Shown: positions 27,100 through 34,618 of the stretch, in pieces | Position numbering within the stretch: the first letter of the stretch is position 1 | Layout: each line of letters begins with the position of its first letter | Notes under the pieces: model-generated | What the model saw: the letters and a program-made list of their open reading frames with translations, nothing else | The model's database searches: none | What the model was told of the DNA's origin: nothing | Program-made: the position numbers and the translations under genes | From: Bog-473 sp963726135 | GTDB lineage: Bacteria; Actinomycetota; Acidimicrobiia; Acidimicrobiales; RAAP-2 | Length of the DNA: 64,000 bases | Assembly: GCA_963726135.1 (NCBI GenBank) | Contig: CAVSBE010000002.1 | Location: 248,001-312,000 of the forward strand | Direction: 5' to 3'

Positions 27100-27921
27100 G
27101 GGCGTGGCATCGCACAACCGAAACGGACCGTCATCTCCGAGTCTTTGACGGTTCAGTCGTTCGTTCGGTCGAGGGCAGTTGGCCTACGACGGAACCCTGC
27201 AGTTGTCTGCGACAGTGGTCACAATGCCCGGTATGTCTGCGCTGCCTGATCGTCCCCTGGATGAGACGTTAGAGGCCATCGCACGACCCTAGGTTCAGAC
27301 AAAGATCGACACGTCCGGTCGATGTATTGAACGACTTCGTTTGACAACCCGGCTACAAGTTCAACGCCCCCCGCCCCGCCCCGCGCCGCGTGGCCCCTCC
27401 CGTTCCCGGTGGCGCCGGCCGCCGTGCCGCCTCGCTCGGTGCGTCGTCGTTCGGCTGCCGCTCCTCTCTCCCCGCTGGTGCCGGTTGGCGCACAGGGACT
27501 CGAAACTCGGGCCGTGTGCCGACGAGCATTTCGTAGAGCCCTATCGGCTATCCCGTCGCCCGGTGTGAGGAGCCGCAGTGCCCTTAGCCCCGCCCGTCCA
27601 AATATGGCGACCCGGGAGGCGGCCGTGTCAGGGCTCTGGGCATCGGAGGCGGTCTCGTCCTTCCTGCTCGACTGCCCGGGCACGCGAGGGAGTAAGGGCC
27701 CTCGGGCGAGCGGAAGGCGGACATCGGGGATCGTCTGGGCCGTTGGTGTCTGTCCTCGTTCCCGGCGAACTGGGGACATCTTCGGATCTGGTCGACATTG
27801 GCCACTGTCACGCCACCTCCACCCTGAGGGGTCCAGATCTTCTCTGCTGCACCAACGCTCTCCGTTTGGATGGCTCGAGACGCCGATGCTGGCGAGGCCA
27901 CAGGCGGCGTAGGGTGCCCGC
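27100..27921. other. 822-base gene-poor region with GC-rich low-complexity DNA
   Basis: Between 27360 and 27920 the sequence is extremely GC-rich, and several overlapping frames open by composition alone. No protein family is recognisable. It contains one copy of the AGTAAGGG/GGCGAGCGGAAG repeat (27688-27722). Confidence 0.45.
27688..27722. repeat. Dispersed short repeat, intact copy
   Basis: GGGAGTAAGGGCCCTCGGGC followed by GAGCGGAAGGCGGAC resembles the sequence rebuilt by removing the ISL3 element (15589-15599 joined to 17033-17057). The GGCGAGCGGAAG core also appears at 17118. It is possibly a REP-like intergenic element. Confidence 0.5.
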
Positions 27922-28530
27922 ATGAGTACCTCCTACTGGCGTGGCGCCGCCAAGGACGAGGCAATGCAGGACGATCACAGCTTCATCTGGAAGGCGATGC
28001 TTGAGACCATCGACACGGACCTCGCGGGAAAACGGGCGCTCGATGCCGGCTGCAATCGTGGGGGCTTCCTGCGCCTGCTCGTCGACACAGCGGGCATCGC
28101 CGAGGGCTACGGATACGACACCGCCTCGGACGCCATTGCGGACGCCCGCCGCCTCGCCAACGACAGGCCACTCACCTTCGAGGTTGCGCAGACGGTTCCG
28201 GACGGATGGGGCGAATTCGACGTGGCTTTCAGCCACGAGGTCCTCTACGTGCTCAAGGACCTCGTGACCCACGCGGCCGGTCTCTTTGTCGCCTTGAAAC
28301 CCAGAGGGTCGTACTTCGCGGTCATGGGCGTTCACGAGGAGAGCCCGATGATGTCGGCGTGGCACGCCGAAAGTGCAATGGAGCTAGACCTTCCACGGCT
28401 CTACAAGCTCTACAAGCTCGACGAGGTCGTGAGTGTCTTCGAGGGCGGCGGGCTTCTCTGCATCGGTAGCCAACCTGAAATTGGGTTTCGTCCCGGTATC
28501 GGCGCATCGGTATGGTCACGACCAACGTAG
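27922..28530 (+). CDS. Class I SAM-dependent methyltransferase, probable 3' frameshift
   Basis: A 202-residue frame with the SAM-binding motif RALDAGCNRGGFLRLLVD and the later FDVAFSHEVLYVLKDL and ALKPRGSYFAVMGVHEES. From about 28445 a neighbouring frame gives a much better C-terminus (SVANLKLGFVPVSAH, then LLAWLDYYTREKVLLRFSR) ending at TAG 28601-28603. The true gene therefore probably spans 27922-28603 with a one-base lesion. The acceptor substrate is unknown. It is the last gene before the tRNA-Arg 3' repeat. Confidence 0.75.
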   Translation: MSTSYWRGAAKDEAMQDDHSFIWKAMLETIDTDLAGKRALDAGCNRGGFLRLLVDTAGIAEGYGYDTASDAIADARRLANDRPLTFEVAQTVPDGWGEFDVAFSHEVLYVLKDLVTHAAGLFVALKPRGSYFAVMGVHEESPMMSAWHAESAMELDLPRLYKLYKLDEVVSVFEGGGLLCIGSQPEIGFRPGIGASVWSRPT

Positions 28531-28746
28531 GGACCTCCTCGCGTGGTTGGACTACTACACCCGGGAGAAGGTCCTGCTGCGCTTCAGTCGCTCTTCCCCT
28601 TAGCCGTATGGTCGAGCGGGGTGTGCGTCGGACTGGTAGCACTCCTGGAGCTGCACCCATAGAGCTGCGATCCACTTGAGTTGTACGGGGTTCGGGGGTG
28701 GATGAATGGTCGGTCAAACCCCGAGATCTCACTGCTCGTTCGTCTG

Positions 28747-28776
28747 ACGCAGGTGCGATTTCCTGCCCGGGGCGCT
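28747..28776 (+). repeat. attR-like partial duplicate of tRNA-Arg 3' end
   Basis: ACGCAGGTGCGATTTCCTGC followed by CCGGGGCGCT matches the T-arm and acceptor end of tRNA-Arg (15538-15566), with 16 identical bases at the 3' end. No other part of a tRNA is present upstream. It marks the far end of the proposed island. Confidence 0.65.
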
Positions 28777-28835
28777 GGGGTGGTGGCCCGGCCGTTCCGA
28801 TGGGGCTTTGCCGGCGCGGGTACCGTTGGCCGAGC

Positions 28836-29870
28836 ATGGACGAACCGGACGACCGCTGGCCGCAGGCGGTCAAGCACAGACTCAGGCCACTACGCGATCG
28901 TCTCGTGCATGCGATGGGCGGCGCGCTGCCCGAGCGGGGTCTCTCCTACGAGGAGCTGGTCCACCTGCTGTACCCCACCCTTCCCGATGAGCTGCGCCCC
29001 GAGATCGACGAAGCGGGTGCCGGTGAGCTGGCACAAGTCTCGACGATCCGCAGGATGCTCGGGACGATTGAGCACCAGGTCGCACCGACCGCGTTCTCCG
29101 TACAGCTCGCCGCGGACGACGCAGTGCGCTGTACGGTCGGTGGCGTCGAGCTCTTTTGCGACGCCGCCGACGCCGCCGTGACCCCGGGGCTTCGCTCGGG
29201 CGAGTACGAACCACATCTCACTGCCGTCTTCGAGCGCTACTGCACCCCGGGGATGACGGTGGTCGACGTCGGCGCCAACCTCGGCTACTACTCGCTGCTG
29301 GCCTCGAAGGCGGTCGGGCCTTCGGGCAAGGTCATCGCCATGGAGCCCAACTCGGAGAATTGCCGGCTCCTGCTGTCGTCGCTGCGGCTGGGCGGGATCA
29401 CCAACGTTGAGTTGATGCCCGTGGCCTGCGATCGCGCCACGGGCTGGGCCTACTACTCGACGCATGTCGGGTCGAACGGCGGTCTCATCGACGAGGGAGA
29501 CCTCCTGGCCCATCCGGGCGTCGTGGTCCCGACCTTCCGCCTCGAAGACCTCGTGACGGGACCCGTCGGGTTCCTGAAGATGGATGTGGAAGGCGCGGAG
29601 GGTCGTGTCGTCAGCGGCGCCACGCGGCTCATTGAGCGTGACCGGCCTATCATCACGACCGAGCTGAAGGAAGAGATGCTCCGACGTGTCTCGGGTACGA
29701 CGGTCGCCGACTACCTCGGCTACTTCGAGGGTCTCGGGTACGCGCCCTCCGTCCTGGACACGGCCACCGGAGCGGAGAAGGCGTACCCCTCGGTGGCGGC
29801 ATTGCTGGCCGACTGGCGGGACACGGACGAGCTGCGCGACGTTCTTCTCATACCCTCTGACCTCACGTGA
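28836..29870 (+). CDS. FkbM-family methyltransferase
   Basis: A 344-residue SAM-dependent methyltransferase of the FkbM type (PF05050). MTVVDVGANLGYYSLLASKA is motif I, VIAMEPNSENCRLLLSSL is motif II, and VGFLKMDVEGAEGRVVSGA is the family hallmark. An N-terminal extension of about 125 residues precedes the core. The ATG at 28836 is chosen; the upstream frame contains the island junction. Family members O-methylate sugars or secondary metabolites. It sits 60 bases outside the island repeat and faces the LOG gene. Confidence 0.88.
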   Translation: MDEPDDRWPQAVKHRLRPLRDRLVHAMGGALPERGLSYEELVHLLYPTLPDELRPEIDEAGAGELAQVSTIRRMLGTIEHQVAPTAFSVQLAADDAVRCTVGGVELFCDAADAAVTPGLRSGEYEPHLTAVFERYCTPGMTVVDVGANLGYYSLLASKAVGPSGKVIAMEPNSENCRLLLSSLRLGGITNVELMPVACDRATGWAYYSTHVGSNGGLIDEGDLLAHPGVVVPTFRLEDLVTGPVGFLKMDVEGAEGRVVSGATRLIERDRPIITTELKEEMLRRVSGTTVADYLGYFEGLGYAPSVLDTATGAEKAYPSVAALLADWRDTDELRDVLLIPSDLT

Positions 29871-29887
29871 TGAGGGCCTGACTCTCC

Positions 29888-30460
29888 CTAGCGCGCCACG
29901 GCCTGATCGCGGGCCGGCCCGGCGATGGCGTCGAGCAACGCGTCGACGTCGTCGGCGATCACCAGGCCCTCCACCTGGCGCGCCCGGATGAACCCTTGGT
30001 CCACGGCGGTGCCCAGGAAGGCGAGTAGTTCGTCGAAGAAGCCGTCGACGTTGAGGACGCCGCAGCGCTTGTCGTGGATCCCCAGCTGCGCCCAGGTGAC
30101 GGCCTCCATGAACTCCTCGCAGGTGCCGAATCCTCCCGGCAGCATGACGAAGGCATCCGATAGCTCGGACATCAGGGCCTTTCGCTGGTGCATCGTCGTC
30201 ACGACGTGGAGGTCGTTCAACGCGGAGTGTGCGATCTCGTGTCCGGTCAGGGACTCGGTGATGACCCCCGTGGCCCTGCCGCCTGCGGCCAGGGCGGCAT
30301 CGGCGACCAGGCCCATAAGGCCGACGGAGGCGCCGCCGTAGACGAGCCCGACTCCACGGCGGGCGAGGCTCGTCCCGAGCCGTTGGGCAGCCGCCGCGAA
30401 CGCCGGGCTGGCGCCGAGGCTGGAACCGCAGAATACGCAGACGGTGGCCGGAGGGGTCAC
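29888..30460 (-). CDS. LOG-family protein (nucleoside monophosphate phosphoribohydrolase-like)
   Basis: A 190-residue Rossmann-fold protein of the TIGR00730/LOG family. VCVFCGSSLGASPAF is the N-terminal signature, GVGLVYGGASVGLMG follows, and FVMLPGGFGTCEEFMEAVTW contains the PGGxGTxxE active-site motif. The family removes ribose 5-phosphate from cytokinin-type or other purine nucleotides. The GTG at 30460 overlaps the MFS stop by 4 bases, so it is translationally coupled to the transporter. The reason for the pairing is unknown. Confidence 0.9.
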   Translation of the reverse strand: MTPPATVCVFCGSSLGASPAFAAAAQRLGTSLARRGVGLVYGGASVGLMGLVADAALAAGGRATGVITESLTGHEIAHSALNDLHVVTTMHQRKALMSELSDAFVMLPGGFGTCEEFMEAVTWAQLGIHDKRCGVLNVDGFFDELLAFLGTAVDQGFIRARQVEGLVIADDVDALLDAIAGPARDQAVAR

Positions 30461-31938
30461 GCCGGGCTCCCTTCCGGGACCGGCACTTCGGACCCGCGAG
30501 CCGTGACGACGGCTGGCCTCCGTCGGCGACGCACGATGGTCTCCGCCGCGTCGCTGTCGTGAATCGTGAGGGAGAAGCCGGCGGCCACCAGCGCGAAGAG
30601 CGCCGCGGTGAAGAAAGCGAGATGGTACGCCGTCATGTCCGGAGCAGAGGCGGAGGTGCCGCCGGTGCCCTGTGTCGACCCCACCCCGATCAGCACCGTC
30701 GAGAGGATGGCGACACCCGTCGCGCTCCCGAGCTGGCGCATCGTGTTGAAGAAGGTCGACGCCCGCCCCATGGACTCGGGTGTGATCATCGCGAACGAGG
30801 CCGCCTGGTTCGGGACCATGACCTGCGCCATCATCCAGCCGAGCACGAACATCAGGGCGCGGATCAGCCAGAGATTCGTGGTCACGCTGATCTGGGTCAA
30901 CAGGAGGGTGGACACCGCAAGGCCGATCAGGCCACCCGTGATGTGCCGTCGCGGGCCGATGCGAGGGTAGATGAGGCGGCTGGCGAACTGCGCGCCGAGC
31001 ATGACCCCGAAGGCCTCGGGGAAGGTCGAGATCCCGGACTGGAGGGCGGACATGCCCCGCGCGTCCTGGAAATACAGTGGGATGAGATAGAGCATCCCGA
31101 GGAACGCCGCCGCGACCAGGAACATCACGATGTTGGTGGAGCGGAACAGCCGGCCCGAGAGCAGCCGGAGGTCCACCATGGGCCGAGCGGTCCGCAGCTC
31201 CACCACGACCAGGCCTGCCAGGAGCACGAGGCCAGCCAGGCAGGTGGCGATGACCACGTTCGACGACCATCCATGGAGCGGCCCCGCCGACACGCCGTAC
31301 ATGAGGAAGCCCAGCCCGGCACCTCCGAGGATGAATCCCGGCAGGTCGAACCGGCCGGCGTCGATCGCACCGGTGCGCTCAAGGTACAGCGCACCGAAGA
31401 TCACGGCGCCAATGCCGATCGGGAGGTTGACGAAGAAGACCCACCGCCACGAGAGGCTCGTCACCAGGAAACCACCGAGCACCGGCCCGAGAGCGGGCGC
31501 CATCGTGGTCGGGACCGTCAGGATGCTGGCGGCCCGCACGCGCTCCGACGGGGGGAAGACGCGGTAGAGCATGGCCATGCCCACCGGCGCCATCATCCCG
31601 CCACCCGCGCCCTGAATGACGCGGAAGACGACGAGCTGTGTCATGTCCTGTGCCAGCCCGCAGAGGACGGAGCCCAAGGTGAACACGATGATGGCGGTGA
31701 GCAGCACGCGCTTGCCGCCGTAGCGGTCACCCAGCCAACCGGAAGCGGGGATGAAGACCGCAAGGCTCACCAGATAGGCGATGACGACGCCGTCAACGGC
31801 GGTCGGGGCGATGTGGAACTCGCGACCGATCGTGGGCAGGGCCACATTGACGATCGTGATGTCCATGATGTTCATGAACATCGCGGAGACGAACACGGCC
31901 CCCACGGCGATCTTCTGGTTCAAGCTCAGTACTGCCAC
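30457..31938 (-). CDS. DHA2-family (EmrB/QacA) MFS drug transporter
   Basis: A 493-residue, 14-segment membrane exporter. DITIVNVALPTIGREFH carries motif D1 at membrane segment 1, SGWLGDRYGGKRVLL is motif A, and TTMAPALGPVLGGFLVTSLS is motif C of proton-coupled antiporters. The GTG at 31938 has a GAAGAG site upstream; a GTG at 31983 would add 15 residues. It probably exports cationic or hydrophobic compounds. Its neighbour is the LOG gene. A second DHA2 transporter lies at 34599. Confidence 0.9.
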   Translation of the reverse strand: MAVLSLNQKIAVGAVFVSAMFMNIMDITIVNVALPTIGREFHIAPTAVDGVVIAYLVSLAVFIPASGWLGDRYGGKRVLLTAIIVFTLGSVLCGLAQDMTQLVVFRVIQGAGGGMMAPVGMAMLYRVFPPSERVRAASILTVPTTMAPALGPVLGGFLVTSLSWRWVFFVNLPIGIGAVIFGALYLERTGAIDAGRFDLPGFILGGAGLGFLMYGVSAGPLHGWSSNVVIATCLAGLVLLAGLVVVELRTARPMVDLRLLSGRLFRSTNIVMFLVAAAFLGMLYLIPLYFQDARGMSALQSGISTFPEAFGVMLGAQFASRLIYPRIGPRRHITGGLIGLAVSTLLLTQISVTTNLWLIRALMFVLGWMMAQVMVPNQAASFAMITPESMGRASTFFNTMRQLGSATGVAILSTVLIGVGSTQGTGGTSASAPDMTAYHLAFFTAALFALVAAGFSLTIHDSDAAETIVRRRRRPAVVTARGSEVPVPEGSPA

Positions 31939-32218
31939 GTTCCAATTCTCTTCGGACGATTTGAGTGTTCTTCGCCCGCCCACTCCGGGTGAAGTTGCTG
32001 TCTGGTGCCACTTGGTCGGAGAAGCGCGTTCGCCAGGCGCCGGGGTCCCTATCCGGTCCGTCCGCCGACCCTATGCGCTCGGGCACCAAGACTCGGACGC
32101 GGATCCGTTCTGCTCGGGCAGTGCCGGGACCGGGTGACTCCCGAACCCCCGGCCCACCGCCTACCCTGGCATCGGCTCTCGGGAGGCGCCGGAGCAAACC
32201 CATGGGGACGGTGGGATC

Positions 32219-33391
32219 GTGACGAGGATCAGGTTGTTGCGCACGCGGCGAGTGGGACGACCCGGAGTCGTGGCCTTCGTACTGGGTGGATTGTCGGTGC
32301 TGGTCGGCGCGGTGGCGCCGCCGCCGGTCGGCGCAGCGTCACGATCGACGGGAGCGACGTCGAGCACGGTGTGGCTCTGCCAACCGGGCCAGGTCGGCGA
32401 CCCCTGTGCGTTCAGCCCGGCAGCGACCAGTGTGGCTGCGGACGGCACGACGAGCAGCGCCGTGCCCGCCTCCAATTCGGCTGCGCACCGGTTCGATTGC
32501 TTCTACGTGTACCCGACGTCCTCGGGTGAACCGGGTAACAACGCCGACCTCAGGGTCCAGCGGGTGGAGCGGGAGGTGGCGATGGTCCAGGCGTCACGCT
32601 TCTCGCAGGTGTGCAACGTCTGGGCGCCCATGTACCGGCAGGCCACCGTGGCGGCCCTGAACAAGGGCGCCGCGGTCGATCCTTCCGTCATCGCCACGGC
32701 CTACGACAGCTTGCTTGCCGCGTGGAAGGACTACCTGGCTCACGACAACCACGGCCGGCCGGTCGTCTTCATCGGACATTCCCAGGGCGCCGCGATGCTG
32801 ATCAAGCTGTTGCAGGCCCAGATCGACCCCTCCACGAGTCTGCGCAAGCGGATGGTGTCCGCCATCATCTTGGGGGGCAACGTGCAGGTCCCCACCGGGC
32901 GGGACGTGGGTGGGAGCTTCCGAAGCATCCCCACCTGCGGGTCAGCGTCGCAGACGGGATGTGTGATCGCCTATTCGAGCTTCGGGTCGACGCCGCCAGC
33001 CACCTCGTTCTTCGCCCGCCCGGGGCAGGGCGTCAGCCTCCAGTCCGGCCAGACAGCGAGACCCGGCGAGGAGGTGGCCTGCGTCAACCCGGTGACGTTC
33101 TCGTCGCAGAGTGGTGCTCTGCAGCCCTACTTCCTCAGCGCCACCTCCGCGGTGCCCCACGTCACAGTGAGCACCCCGTGGGTCACATACCCGGACCTCT
33201 ACACGGCGCAGTGCGAGCAGAGCGGCGGAGCCTCCTGGCTGCAGGTCACGGCCACGGCTGCTCCGGGCGATGCCCGACCCACGGTCTCGGCCACTCTCGG
33301 TCCGAACTGGGGCTATCACCTCCAGGACGTCAACCTGGCGCTCGGCGACCTGGTCGCCGACGTGGCGAGCGAGGAAGCGTCCTATCACTGA
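32219..33391 (+). CDS. DUF3089 family secreted lipase-like protein
   Basis: A 390-residue predicted exported alpha/beta hydrolase. The N-terminus has arginines followed by VVAFVLGGLSVLVGAVA, a signal peptide with an Ala-rich cleavage region. RFDCFYVYPTSSGEPG is the DUF3089 start, and VVFIGHSQGAAMLIKLL contains the GxSxG nucleophile elbow. Several paired cysteines fit an extracytoplasmic location. Similar proteins are annotated as lysophospholipase-like; substrate unknown. The GTG at 32219 gives a complete signal peptide. It diverges from the MFS gene across a 280-base gap. Confidence 0.85.
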   Translation: MTRIRLLRTRRVGRPGVVAFVLGGLSVLVGAVAPPPVGAASRSTGATSSTVWLCQPGQVGDPCAFSPAATSVAADGTTSSAVPASNSAAHRFDCFYVYPTSSGEPGNNADLRVQRVEREVAMVQASRFSQVCNVWAPMYRQATVAALNKGAAVDPSVIATAYDSLLAAWKDYLAHDNHGRPVVFIGHSQGAAMLIKLLQAQIDPSTSLRKRMVSAIILGGNVQVPTGRDVGGSFRSIPTCGSASQTGCVIAYSSFGSTPPATSFFARPGQGVSLQSGQTARPGEEVACVNPVTFSSQSGALQPYFLSATSAVPHVTVSTPWVTYPDLYTAQCEQSGGASWLQVTATAAPGDARPTVSATLGPNWGYHLQDVNLALGDLVADVASEEASYH

Positions 33392-33456
33392 GCTGGCGCC
33401 GCCCGGTTTCGCGGCACCCCGAGAACCATTTCCCGTGGCGGTCCTAGACTCCGGCG

Positions 33457-34230
33457 ATGGTCAAGGTCATAGCGGTCGCCAATCAGAAGGGCGGCGTCGC
33501 CAAGACGACCACCGTGCAGTCGCTCGGCGTCGCCCTGGCGCAGCAGGGACGGCGCGTCCTGGTGGTGGACCTGGACCCGCAGGCGTGCCTCACCTTTTCG
33601 CTCGGCTTCGATCCCGACGACCTCGACTCCTCGCTCCATGACGTGTTCGTCCGCAGGGCCCGGCTGGCCGACGTGGTGCACGCGGTCCCGGGCGTCGACG
33701 GCCTCTATCTCGTGCCCGCCACCATCGACCTGGCCGGGGCGGAGGTGCACCTCCTCAGCCGCACGGGCCGCGAGCACGTGCTCGCCCGCGCGCTGCTCCC
33801 CGTGTTGGACGAGTACGACGCGATCCTCATCGACTGTCCGCCTTCTCTCGGGGTGCTGACCATCAACGGCCTCACCGCTGCCGAGGCGGTCATCGTCCCC
33901 CTGCAGTGCGAGGCACTCAGCCACCGCGGCGTCGGCCAGTTGCTCGAGACGATTGAGGACGTGCGCCAGTTCGCCAACGAGAAGCTGCGTGTCCTGGGGG
34001 TCATCCCGACCATGTTCGACAGCCGGACGACGCATTCGCGGCAGGTCCTCTCCGAAGTGGGCGATCGCTACGGCCTACCCCTGTTCGAGCCCCCGGTGCC
34101 CAAGTCCGTACGCTTCGCCGAGGCGCCCGGACTCGGGCAGTCGGTCCTCCAGCACGCCCCCGCGTCTGCCGGCGCAGTCGCCTACCGGACGCTTTCGACA
34201 TCGGTCTACGACGCCATGCAGAGCACCTGA
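33457..34230 (+). CDS. ParA/MinD-like ATPase
   Basis: A 257-residue deviant Walker-type ATPase. IAVANQKGGVAKTTTVQSLG is the deviant Walker A, VVDLDPQACLTFSLG is the switch I region, and AILIDCPPSLGVLTING is Walker B. Length fits chromosomal or orphan ParA proteins (Soj-like), which position cargo by dimerising on DNA. No ParB gene is adjacent; the next gene is a small zinc-ribbon protein 1 base after the stop. Segregation of the chromosome or of another cargo cannot be distinguished here. Confidence 0.88.
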   Translation: MVKVIAVANQKGGVAKTTTVQSLGVALAQQGRRVLVVDLDPQACLTFSLGFDPDDLDSSLHDVFVRRARLADVVHAVPGVDGLYLVPATIDLAGAEVHLLSRTGREHVLARALLPVLDEYDAILIDCPPSLGVLTINGLTAAEAVIVPLQCEALSHRGVGQLLETIEDVRQFANEKLRVLGVIPTMFDSRTTHSRQVLSEVGDRYGLPLFEPPVPKSVRFAEAPGLGQSVLQHAPASAGAVAYRTLSTSVYDAMQST

Positions 34231-34231
34231 C

Positions 34232-34618
34232 GTGGCGGGGTCGCGCGGCGGCATGGCGCCCGACCCTCTGGGCAAGCGCGCGCTGTTCTGGGTGCCCTCG
34301 GGCGAGACCGGCGACGGGCCCGGTCCCTCGTCGGGCTCGACCGTGGCGTTGCCCGTCGGCAAGCGCGCCTTGTTCTCCGGCGCGCGACCCGACTCCGACA
34401 GCTGTATCGCGACCTCGGGTAACCCGCTCGACGCCCGGGGAACGTTCACCGTCGTGTGCGAGCGCTGCCGCCAGACGTCGCACGTCGGGGCCCTCGACCT
34501 GCTCATCTTTCAGTTCCCGATCGGCGTCTGGTTGCCCCGGGGGCGCTTCGACCGCCGCATGACCTGCCCGACGTGCCGGAAGCGCTCCTGGTGCAGCGTC
34601 ACGCTCCGGAGGGCCTGA
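34232..34618 (+). CDS. Small zinc-ribbon protein downstream of ParA
   Basis: A 128-residue protein starting at GTG directly after the parA-like stop (ATG 34253 is an alternative). The C-terminal half has two cysteine pairs, VVCERCRQTSHV and MTCPTCRKRSWC, a likely zinc ribbon around a hydrophobic LLIFQFPIGVWLPR. The N-terminal half repeats a short motif, KRALFWVPSGE and KRALFSGAR. I do not recognise a named family. Its stop overlaps the 3' end of the convergent MFS gene by 20 bases. The tight spacing suggests a partner of the ATPase. Confidence 0.65.
   Translation: MAGSRGGMAPDPLGKRALFWVPSGETGDGPGPSSGSTVALPVGKRALFSGARPDSDSCIATSGNPLDARGTFTVVCERCRQTSHVGALDLLIFQFPIGVWLPRGRFDRRMTCPTCRKRSWCSVTLRRA

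Larger units (their letters stand above)
15567..28776. mobile_element. Putative genomic island integrated at tRNA-Arg
   Basis: About 13.2 kb lie between the tRNA-Arg 3' end and its direct partial repeat. The contents are an ISL3 element, two IS110 remnants, two IS3 elements, an IS30 element, two large membrane-protein genes, a methyltransferase and long gene-poor stretches. No tyrosine or serine recombinase, relaxase or phage gene is visible, so any original integrase has been lost or lay in replaced DNA. The island status is inferred from the att-like repeats plus content. Confidence 0.55.

Noticed and set aside
27219..27923. Large overlapping frames on both strands in the GC-rich stretch.
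   Set aside because: Composition is Arg/Pro/Gly-rich in every frame and no domain or start signal is recognisable.
15567..28776. Defence system (restriction, toxin-antitoxin or similar) in the island.
   Set aside because: The methyltransferase at 27922 lacks target-recognition features and no nuclease, toxin or helicase is present.
28620..28800. A second complete tRNA-Arg gene.
   Set aside because: Only the T-arm and acceptor end are present; no anticodon or D-arm can be folded.
33457..34230. Full parABS partition system.
   Set aside because: No ParB gene lies adjacent and no parS-like palindrome was seen; it is listed as an orphan ParA.
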